Assembly: GCA_005787865.1 (NCBI GenBank)
Contig: SXZN01000043.1
Coordinates: 1 to 5,224, forward strand
DNA length: 5,224 nucleotides
Source: Opitutaceae bacterium
GTDB lineage: Bacteria; Verrucomicrobiota; Verrucomicrobiia; Opitutales; Opitutaceae
Reading direction: 5' to 3'
Part shown: piece after piece, positions 1 through 5,224 of the stretch
Layout: each line of letters starts with the position of its first letter
Position numbering within the stretch: the first letter of the stretch is position 1
Made by a program: the position numbers and the translations under genes
Notes under the pieces: generated by a model
What the model saw: the letters and a program-made list of their open reading frames with translations, nothing else
Database searches by the model: none
What the model was told of the DNA's origin: nothing

Positions 1-795
1 CCAGCCATCACGGAGACCTTGTAAAATGAGTGTGATGCAATGCATCTGGCCATAAGCGCCGGCGCTGCGTCCGTAGGCCCAGCCGAGCCCATCCGCGCGG
101 ACGAGATCGGGCATCATCTTAATATATTTTTCCGCGTAGGTGCGCAGCGTGGGTAGCTTGCGTTCGCGCAGGGCCGAATTTGCATGCAATTGCAGCGCCG
201 AGCGAGTGAAGACGAGGGCCATTACGCCATAGAGATTGAAGTTACCGCCTAGGCCCTTCTCCGCATCATCAAAGAAACCATTGGAGCTGGTTTGCTCGAT
301 CCGCTCGGCCATGCGCTCAATGAGGCGGGAGGTCTCGTCTTTTTTGGAGAGACCAAGGCTGTAGCGGCAGACGGCTTTCGCGATATTGAAGGCCTGCCAG
401 TAATTGTCGTAGTCACTGCGGGTGAGCAGCAACTTGTCTAGTTTTTGGCGGGTCTCTTCGACGAGGCGCTCCCAGACAGGATTGCGTTCTTTAGAGGGAC
501 CGAAGGAGAGTAGTCCGAGGGAGGCGTAGGCGACGCCATTTTCGCCGGCGGGTTCAGTGAAAGCTTGGGCCGTAATGCAGCGGGCGGCGAGGTCGATGAG
601 GTCGTATCCTTTCAGGGTGGTTTCGCCCGTGGCGCGGTAATATTCGCCTAAGGCGAAGGCGACATGACCAGGTTCATCCGAACGGGGGCTTTCGCCCGCG
701 GTTGGGGTGATCGTGCCGTCAGCGTTAATGGAGTCGAGGTTATGGCTTAGCATTGAGCGGGCCATATCGAGACATTGCTCGGAGAAACTATTCAT
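1..795 (-). CDS. Unrecognised largely helical protein, N-terminal 265 residues (cut by left edge)
   Basis: I do not recognise this protein and assign no function. The frame is open from an ATG at 795-793 to base 1, giving 265 codons without a stop. An in-frame TGA (798-796) lies directly before this ATG, so no earlier start is possible; no Shine-Dalgarno sequence is visible. There is no signal peptide or membrane segment, so a cytoplasmic location is likely. The chain looks all-helical, with amphipathic helices separated by Gly/Asn/Asp-rich loops recurring about every 45-55 residues: GHVAFALGEYYRATGE at 44-59, NGVAYASLGLLSFGP at 86-100, YWQAFNIAKAVCRYSLG at 132-148, GGNFNLYGVMALVF at 183-196. 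Near the cut comes an aromatic/glycine-rich motif, GLGWAYGRSAGAYGQMHC, at 236-253. This layout resembles (alpha/alpha)6-toroid proteins such as some glycoside hydrolases or lyases, but that is inference and no catalytic residue can be named. It lies 73 bp downstream of rho on the same strand and may be cotranscribed with it. Confidence 0.82.
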   Translation of the reverse strand, partial: MNSFSEQCLDMARSMLSHNLDSINADGTITPTAGESPRSDEPGHVAFALGEYYRATGETTLKGYDLIDLAARCITAQAFTEPAGENGVAYASLGLLSFGPSKERNPVWERLVEETRQKLDKLLLTRSDYDNYWQAFNIAKAVCRYSLGLSKKDETSRLIERMAERIEQTSSNGFFDDAEKGLGGNFNLYGVMALVFTRSALQLHANSALRERKLPTLRTYAEKYIKMMPDLVRADGLGWAYGRSAGAYGQMHCITLILQGLRDGW

Positions 796-868
796 TCAGC
801 GGAATCGTGTAAAAGGGTGGAGCGGAAGGTGAATTTGTCCCCATCGATTAAATTGGGGCAAAAGTGAA

Positions 869-2044
869 TTATCGGGCGATTAATTTAATGAACTCGGCGT
901 TCGTTTTAGTCTTGGCCAAACGGGTAACCATGGTGTCGGTGGCCTCTTCGATTTTTTGCTGCACAAGGGCGCGGCGAAAAAAGTGAATGCCTTCCAGCGT
1001 TTTCTCAGCCAGTAAGAGTTCTTCTTTGCGCGTACCGGAAGAAGCGACATTGACGGCCGGCCAGATGCGCATTTCGGCCGCTTTGCGATCGAGCACTAAC
1101 TCCATATTGCCGGTGCCCTTGAATTCTTGGAAAATCACATCATCCATCCGGGAGCCCGTTTCGACGAGAATTGAAGCGATGATGGTTAAGGAGCCGCCTT
1201 CTTCCGTATTACGGGCCGAGGCGAATAGTTGGCGCGGACGTTCGAGTGCGCGCACATCCAAACCACCGGTGCCGGTGCGGCCGGAGTTTTTAGCGGTGTT
1301 ATGGGCGCGGGCCAGTCGGGTCAGCGAGTCAATCAAGAGGACGACATCTTTGCCGGCTTCCAGCAGGCGCTTCGCCCGTTCAATGCAAAGATCGGAAATG
1401 CGCAAGTGATTCTCCACCGGATCATCGTTGGAGGATGCCCACACTTCGGCGGGTACGCTCCGTTTGAAGTCCGTGACTTCCTCGGGTCGCTCGTCGACAA
1501 GCAGAATCATCACGTGACATTCGGGGTGATTTTCAATGACGCCCAAAGCGATGTCGCGCAGGAAGGTCGTTTTTCCTGTACGCGGCGGGGCGACGATCAG
1601 GCCGCGGGTGCCTTTGCCGATGGGGCAAAGAAGATCTATGACACGGTTAGTCATACGCCCATCTTTCATCTCTAGCTTAATTTGCTCGTTGGGGGTAATG
1701 GTTGTGAGGCTGGCGAAGTCTAGGGCGCGGCGGCGGGCTTCGAGATCGAGGCCATCGATTTTCTCGATAAAGCGGATCTTTGGGTTGGGGAAGCGCTCAT
1801 CAGGAGTCGCGGAAGCGGTGATGAGACTGCCTTGTTGTAGGTGGAAGCGGCGCACAAGTTCGCGCGGGACAAAAGGGTCTGTCGGGCGACGTTTGCCGTG
1901 CTTGCTCAGGTCCAACAACTGGCCATTACGGCTGTTATCGATGTCAAGCACGCCTTCGACCTGGATCGTATTATCCGGTTGGGCAGGCGGGGTGGTGGGA
2001 GCTAAGGCTGCCTCAGGGGCAACTGGCAGATTTTCATTATCCAT
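869..2044 (-). CDS. rho: Transcription termination factor Rho (short form without N-terminal helix bundle)
   Basis: Rho is a hexameric RNA-dependent ATPase/helicase that binds nascent RNA and ends transcription in the cytoplasm. At 391 residues it is shorter than E. coli Rho (419). Residues 1-27 are a Pro/Ala-rich tail; 28-100 form the OB-fold RNA-binding region (GVLDI at 31-35, PTDPFVP at 54-60, RRFHL at 65-69); about 100-145 is the connector; the RecA-like ATPase follows. Visible motifs: Walker A APPRTGKT (152-159), DERPEEVTD (184-192), Walker B VVLLIDS with TRLARAHNT (234-250), Q-loop SGRTGTGG (254-261), R-loop ETGSR (295-299), FKGTGNMEL (308-316) and SGTRKEEL (336-343). The ATG is the only feasible start: an in-frame TAG lies at 2071-2069 with no start codon between. 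Thus the usual Rho_N helix bundle is genuinely absent, and the OB-fold RNP1 segment lacks its aromatic residues. No Shine-Dalgarno sequence is seen; a weak 5-bp hairpin (2045-2060) abuts the ATG. The gene is divergent from acs. Confidence 0.98.
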   Translation of the reverse strand: MDNENLPVAPEAALAPTTPPAQPDNTIQVEGVLDIDNSRNGQLLDLSKHGKRRPTDPFVPRELVRRFHLQQGSLITASATPDERFPNPKIRFIEKIDGLDLEARRRALDFASLTTITPNEQIKLEMKDGRMTNRVIDLLCPIGKGTRGLIVAPPRTGKTTFLRDIALGVIENHPECHVMILLVDERPEEVTDFKRSVPAEVWASSNDDPVENHLRISDLCIERAKRLLEAGKDVVLLIDSLTRLARAHNTAKNSGRTGTGGLDVRALERPRQLFASARNTEEGGSLTIIASILVETGSRMDDVIFQEFKGTGNMELVLDRKAAEMRIWPAVNVASSGTRKEELLLAEKTLEGIHFFRRALVQQKIEEATDTMVTRLAKTKTNAEFIKLIAR

Positions 2045-2096
2045 ACAAAAACGAGTTTGTGGAGCTGCCTAGGCTTGACCGTTTAATTCGTCAGTG

Positions 2097-2111
2097 GCAT
2101 TTCCAAAATGC
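2097..2111. repeat. Short perfect dyad GCATTT-CCA-AAATGC, possible operator
   Basis: Two 6-bp arms are exact reverse complements around a 3-bp centre, in the middle of the rho/acs divergent region. This could be a binding site for a dimeric regulator, or a hairpin in the leader of either transcript. A 6-bp dyad is short enough to arise by chance in 95 bp, and I cannot match it to a known regulator's consensus. Confidence 0.35.
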
Positions 2112-2128
2112 TCAGTTAAACCCCCAAT

Positions 2129-2132
2129 AGGA
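2129..2132 (+). promoter_or_regulatory. Shine-Dalgarno AGGA for acs, supporting the GTG start
   Basis: AGGA ends 7 nt before the GTG at 2140-2142, a normal spacing. An in-frame TAG at 2128-2130 overlaps it and rules out a longer reading frame, so the GTG is the first usable start. It is the only well-placed Shine-Dalgarno sequence found at any of the five starts in the window. Confidence 0.65.
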
Positions 2133-2139
2133 AAAACTT

Positions 2140-4101
2140 GTGACGGACCAAACGATAACCTCAGTGTCTCGGGAGAGTAGAGTTTTCAAACCCTCGGCCG
2201 ATTTCACGAGCCAAGCTAATCTTGGCAGCTACGCCTCGTACCGTAAGCTTTACGCTGAGTCTGTCAACGCTCCAGACAAGTTTTGGTCGAAACAAGCCAA
2301 GGAACATCTTACCTGGCGCAAACCTTTCAAGCGAGTTTCTGAGTGGAAACCCCCACACGCTAAGTGGTTCCTCGGGGGGAAGTTAAATGTTTCTGAAAAT
2401 TGCGTCGATCGTCACCTCGGGACAGCCCGCGAAAATAAAGCAGCCTTAATTTTCGAAGGTGAGCCGGGCGATGTCCGCACGATCACCTATCGCCAATTAT
2501 ATTTCCACGTCTGCCGCATGGCGCATATTTTGGAGAATATGGGGATCAAGGCGGGCGATCGCATTGCCATCTACTTGCCCATGATTCCGGAGGCGGTAAT
2601 CGCGATGCTGGCTTGTGCGCGCATTGGAGCAGTTCACACCGTTATTTTCGGCGGCTTCAGTGCCGAGGCGATTAAAGACCGCATCAACAACTGTCAGGCG
2701 AAGCTTGTGATTACGGCTGATGGTGGTTGGCGGCGGGGCAAGGTCATCGAGTTGAAGGCCAGCGTCGACCGAGCGCTGGAAGGCGCTCCGACCGTCCACA
2801 CAGTGCTGGTGGTCAAGCGTTGCGGCAATCCTGTCACTATGCGCGAGGGACGCGATGTGTGGTGGCGCGAAGCTTGGGAGGGCGCCCCGAATTCGCATCG
2901 GGCTAAAGCCTTTGATTCTGAACATCCGCTTTTTATTCTCTACACGTCTGGTTCCACCGGAAAACCCAAGGGCGTGCTCCACACTTCAGCCGGCTACCTC
3001 CTGGGAGCTAAGCTGAGTTCACATTACGTTTTCGATTTGAAGGAAAATGATCGTTTCTTTTGTTCAGCCGACATCGGTTGGATTACCGGTCATAGCTACG
3101 TTGTTTATGGATTACTCTCGAACGGCGCGACGGTGTTTCTCTATGAAGGGGCACCGAACCAGCCTGAGCCTGACCGTTTTTGGCAGATGATCGATCGTCA
3201 CGGTCTGACGATTCTCTACACCGCGCCAACCGCGATTCGTGCTTTTATGCGCTGGGGCGACAATTACGTGCTGCGGCACCGGCTTGATTCGCTGCGGCTG
3301 CTTGGTTCCGTCGGTGAGCCTATTAATCCGGAAGCTTGGATGTGGTACCACAAGATGATCGGCAAGAAACGCTGCCCGATCGTTGATACTTGGTGGCAGA
3401 CGGAAACCGGTTCGATCATGATCACGCCGCTGCCGGGTGTTGTGCCCACCAAACCGGGTTCAGCGACCCTTCCGTTCTTCGGGGTCGTCCCTAAAATTGT
3501 GGATCAAAATGGCGATGAGGTGCCGCGAAATAGCGGCGGCAAATTGGCGATCATGAAACCTTGGCCGGCGATGCTGCGTACCTTGTGGGGCGATGATGCC
3601 CGTTTTAAGCAGGCTTACTTTAGTGAATTCCCTGGTAAGCCCGGAGTCTATTTCACCGGCGACGGCGCGCGGCAGGATAAAGATGGTTATTTTTGGATCG
3701 TGGGCCGCATCGACGATGTACTCAACATCTCTGGTCACCGCATCGGCACAGCCGAAATCGAAAGCGCTTTGGCTTCGCACCCTGCGGTGGCTGAATCAGC
3801 GGCGGTCGGACGCCCGGATGAACTTAAAGGTCATTCCCTCGTGGTCTTCGTCACGCTCAAGTCGACGCACACCGCCAGTGATCAGCTGAAAGAAGATCTC
3901 CGTGCGCACGTGGGCAAAGAGATTGGCTCACTCGCCAAACCGGATCAGGTGCGCTTCGCTGCTGGTTTACCCAAGACGCGTTCGGGGAAAATCATGCGCC
4001 GCTTGCTCAAGGAACTCGCGACTACGGGTGAGATCAAGGGTGATACGACAACGTTGGAAGATTTCGCCGTCATTTCGGCCCTCAAATCCGATGAGGAATA
4101 A
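2140..4101 (+). CDS. acs: Acetyl-CoA synthetase, AMP-forming
   Basis: The enzyme converts acetate, ATP and CoA to acetyl-CoA, AMP and PPi through an acetyl-adenylate, feeding cytoplasmic central metabolism. Its 653 residues match the family's usual ~650, and the GTG start leaves a normal N-terminus ahead of the conserved YRKLYAESVNAPDKFW segment (34-49). Visible motifs: P-loop YTSGSTGKPKG (268-278), GWITGHSY (313-320), SVGEPINPEAW (390-400), DTWWQTETG (416-424), YFTGDGA (504-510), the hinge GRIDDVLNISGHR (522-534), and PKTRSGKIMRR (611-621) holding the catalytic lysine K617. Aligned to Salmonella Acs from memory, the acetate-pocket residues correspond to I315, T316, V391 and W419. The tryptophan favours acetate over longer acyl substrates. 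K617 is the residue that protein acetyltransferases modify to switch Acs off in other bacteria; no such enzyme lies in this window. A usual YGPL segment reads YGLL (323-326). A pseudopilin gene starts 13 bases after its stop. Confidence 0.97.
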   Translation: MTDQTITSVSRESRVFKPSADFTSQANLGSYASYRKLYAESVNAPDKFWSKQAKEHLTWRKPFKRVSEWKPPHAKWFLGGKLNVSENCVDRHLGTARENKAALIFEGEPGDVRTITYRQLYFHVCRMAHILENMGIKAGDRIAIYLPMIPEAVIAMLACARIGAVHTVIFGGFSAEAIKDRINNCQAKLVITADGGWRRGKVIELKASVDRALEGAPTVHTVLVVKRCGNPVTMREGRDVWWREAWEGAPNSHRAKAFDSEHPLFILYTSGSTGKPKGVLHTSAGYLLGAKLSSHYVFDLKENDRFFCSADIGWITGHSYVVYGLLSNGATVFLYEGAPNQPEPDRFWQMIDRHGLTILYTAPTAIRAFMRWGDNYVLRHRLDSLRLLGSVGEPINPEAWMWYHKMIGKKRCPIVDTWWQTETGSIMITPLPGVVPTKPGSATLPFFGVVPKIVDQNGDEVPRNSGGKLAIMKPWPAMLRTLWGDDARFKQAYFSEFPGKPGVYFTGDGARQDKDGYFWIVGRIDDVLNISGHRIGTAEIESALASHPAVAESAAVGRPDELKGHSLVVFVTLKSTHTASDQLKEDLRAHVGKEIGSLAKPDQVRFAAGLPKTRSGKIMRRLLKELATTGEIKGDTTTLEDFAVISALKSDEE

Positions 4102-4114
4102 ATCCGCCGGCTAA

Positions 4115-4666
4115 ATGTTCTTGGCTCCCTCAGGGGCCAATTACCAACGAGCAGCCTTCACGCTGCTCGAATTGCTGGCTGTCGTTGCCCTGCTGGCTCT
4201 GCTGAGCGGTCTCCTGCTGGGAGCCGCTCGTCGGATCGGCGAAGTGGGGCGCATCGCGCGGGCTAAAGCTGAACTAGCCGTGCTCGCTGCGGCGTTGGAG
4301 AATTATCAACGCCTCTATGGCGATTATCCCCAAACAGATGATCCGGCGCAGCTTTTACAGTCGCTCCTCGGCCGGCTTGGTCCGCGCAATAATGTCAGCT
4401 CGACCCGAAGTTGGTTAACTCTCGCTCGTTATCGAACGGCGCTGTCGCGCGATCCACTGGTCGATTCGTCGGCCACACTGATCGATCCGTGGGACCAACC
4501 GTATCGGTATATCTACAAGGTCCCCGCCGCGAGCTGGGGCAATGTCAGCTATGTCCTCTATTCGCTGGGGCCGGATGGGCAGGACATTCGAGCGCTTTTA
4601 GCCGGTGGCTTCGCTGATTCAAAATTACCGGAAAATTTAGACAATCTCTACGCCAATCGCCCATGA
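4115..4666 (+). CDS. GspG-like type II secretion pseudopilin (prepilin-type protein)
   Basis: A 183-residue protein with a class III prepilin leader. The predicted cleavage is A14/F15, giving mature FTLLE with the conserved glutamate at +5 (E19), then a hydrophobic helix (residues 15-38) that anchors and packs pseudopilins. The following helix, AKAELAVLAAALENYQRLYGDYP (50-72, interrupted in no frame), has the GspG/type II secretion layout. The C-terminal half has DPWDQPYRY (124-132) and YSLGPDGQD (149-157), the GspG calcium-site neighbourhood. A segment of about 35 residues (90-123) between these parts is longer than in typical GspG. The leader has Ala rather than Gly at -1 and only one positive charge (R12), both atypical but tolerated. 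TAA lies directly before the ATG, so the start cannot be earlier. The only GAGGA (4093-4097) is 17 nt away, too far for a standard ribosome site. It probably reads through from acs and is followed by a second pseudopilin in overlap. Whether it serves secretion or another pilus-like system is unclear. Confidence 0.88.
   Translation: MFLAPSGANYQRAAFTLLELLAVVALLALLSGLLLGAARRIGEVGRIARAKAELAVLAAALENYQRLYGDYPQTDDPAQLLQSLLGRLGPRNNVSSTRSWLTLARYRTALSRDPLVDSSATLIDPWDQPYRYIYKVPAASWGNVSYVLYSLGPDGQDIRALLAGGFADSKLPENLDNLYANRP
4663..4666 (+). other. ATGA stop-start overlap coupling the two pseudopilin genes
   Basis: The TGA of the first pseudopilin (4664-4666) overlaps the ATG of the next (4663-4665). No ribosome-binding sequence precedes this ATG, so translation of the second gene probably depends on termination-reinitiation. 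This supports a single transcript and coordinated amounts of both proteins. Confidence 0.85.
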
Positions 4667-5224
4667 GGATAAATTTATTCTTCACCGCGGTCCGGCGCGC
4701 ACAGAGCTCTTCTCGGCTATCGTTTGGGTCAGCCTTCACCTTGCTTGAGCTGCTCGCGGTCATTGCCGTGATCGGGATTTTGGCTGGTTTTATTTTCCCC
4801 AGCTTGCGTGCCGCCCGAATCGCCACGCAACAGGCTAAGACGCGCTTACTGTTTGGTCAGTGGACAGTGGCGCTTGAGGGATTTTATCAAGAGTATGGTT
4901 ACAATCCTGTGCTTGATGAGAGCAACCTAGTGAACCCAGTGGGGCAAAACTCTGATCCAAGTACGCCGCATCTCTTTCATGATTTGCTGGCGGGGCGTCG
5001 TAGAGATGGTTCCGCGTTACCGGCTTATAACAGTATTACCAATGCCTGGTTGCCGGAGGCGCAAAATCGTAAACTGATAGCTTTTTACTTCTTTGCCTCG
5101 GCTGATTTTACCAGCGCGAGTTCAGCGATCCCGAATTTATTATGCGACGGTTTTGAGCACACGGCCATCGCGGTGCTCGTGGATCGAAATTTAGATGGAG
5201 TGATTCAGCTGGGCCGCGATTTTC
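4663..5224 (+). CDS. Second prepilin-type (pseudopilin-like) protein, cut by right edge
   Basis: The frame is open for 187 codons to the window end and the C-terminus is missing. A 24-residue leader with basic residues (R2, R11, R12, R18) ends at A24, followed by mature FTLLE (25-29) and a hydrophobic anchor helix to about residue 48. Next comes a GspG-style helix ending in ALEGFYQEYGYNP (70-82). It is thus a paralogue-like neighbour of the preceding gene, but the rest has diverged and lacks the DPW and SLGPDG motifs. Residues 174-179, DRNLDG, match the start of a DxNxDG calcium-binding loop and may be this protein's counterpart of the GspG calcium site. The start is set by the ATGA overlap; an in-frame TGA at 4615-4617 limits any extension and no other ATG lies between. 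The likely location is the inner membrane and periplasm, as part of a type II secretion or type IV pilus-like assembly. Which subunit it is cannot be told from the fragment. Confidence 0.85.
   Translation, partial: MRINLFFTAVRRAQSSSRLSFGSAFTLLELLAVIAVIGILAGFIFPSLRAARIATQQAKTRLLFGQWTVALEGFYQEYGYNPVLDESNLVNPVGQNSDPSTPHLFHDLLAGRRRDGSALPAYNSITNAWLPEAQNRKLIAFYFFASADFTSASSAIPNLLCDGFEHTAIAVLVDRNLDGVIQLGRDF

Larger units (their letters stand above)
2045..2139. promoter_or_regulatory. Divergent intergenic region between rho and acs
   Basis: These 95 bp separate the start codons of rho (leftward) and acs (rightward), so they should hold promoters for both genes. A TTGACC at 2075-2080 resembles a sigma-70 -35 box on the plus strand, but no good -10 box lies 16-18 bp downstream, so I assign no promoter. 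The centre holds a short perfect dyad (2097-2111, listed separately). The region contains no open reading frame of note, and no CRP-like site is visible. That promoters lie here is inferred from gene orientation only. Confidence 0.6.

Noticed and set aside
839..858. Inverted repeat CCCCA/TGGGG in the gap after rho, as an intrinsic terminator
   Set aside because: The stem is only 5 bp with a 10-nt loop and no T-tract follows on the minus strand, so it is not a convincing terminator.
987..2072. Overlapping plus-strand open frames antisense to rho (987-1409, 1229-1675, 1536-2072)
   Set aside because: They lie opposite the certain rho gene, their translations are Arg/Ser-rich with no recognisable motif, and no ribosome site supports them. 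They are shadows of rho codon structure.
2075..2103. TTGACC at 2075-2080 as the -35 box of an acs promoter
   Set aside because: The hexamers 16-18 bp downstream match TATAAT at two or fewer of six positions; the better CAAAAT (2104-2109) is 23 bp away.
4093..4097. GAGGA as the ribosome-binding site of the first pseudopilin
   Set aside because: It lies 17 nt before the ATG at 4115, too far for standard initiation, and forms part of the last acs codons.
2161..4114. Minus-strand and alternative-frame open frames within acs
   Set aside because: All lie inside a complete, motif-rich acs gene and show no domain or start signal of their own.
4411..4826. Open frames 4411-4617 (plus) and 4545-4826 (minus) over the pseudopilin genes
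   Set aside because: They overlap two well-supported prepilin-type genes in other frames and have no recognisable content.
1..5224. Mobile element, CRISPR, phage, toxin-antitoxin or RNA gene
   Set aside because: I saw no terminal inverted repeats, direct-repeat arrays, transposase or integrase motifs, or tRNA/rRNA-like segments; nearly all bases are accounted for by the five genes.

Overview
The window carries three complete genes and two genes cut by the window edges. It reads as an ordinary bacterial chromosome segment. The likely source is a member of the Verrucomicrobiota, possibly the Opitutae. This rests on the PTDPFVP-type N-terminal domain of Rho without a helix bundle, on tandem prepilin-type proteins with AFTLLELL leaders, and on mostly non-Shine-Dalgarno starts. 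It is an inference from protein style, not a database result. G+C looks moderate by eye and was not counted.

Layout: positions 1-795 (minus strand) hold the N-terminal 265 residues of a largely helical protein that I do not recognise, running off the left edge. Then, also on the minus strand, comes rho (869-2044), the transcription termination helicase. It lies upstream of the unknown gene in the direction of transcription, with a 73-bp gap and no convincing terminator. A 95-bp divergent intergenic region (2045-2139) separates rho from acs (2140-4101, plus strand), an AMP-forming acetyl-CoA synthetase with a complete set of catalytic motifs. Thirteen bases after acs starts a GspG-like pseudopilin (4115-4666). 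A second prepilin-type protein follows in ATGA overlap (4663 to beyond 5224) and is cut by the right edge.

How the genes work together: Rho and the unknown protein probably share transcription from the rho side of the divergent region. Acs activates acetate for central metabolism. The two pseudopilins belong to a type II secretion or type IV pilus-like envelope system and appear to read on from acs, although no functional link between acetate activation and pseudopilins is known to me. I see no transposon, CRISPR array, tRNA/rRNA, phage gene or toxin/defence module. The most noteworthy points are the short Rho with a degenerate primary RNA-binding motif, the acs-pseudopilin linkage and the unassigned protein next to rho.
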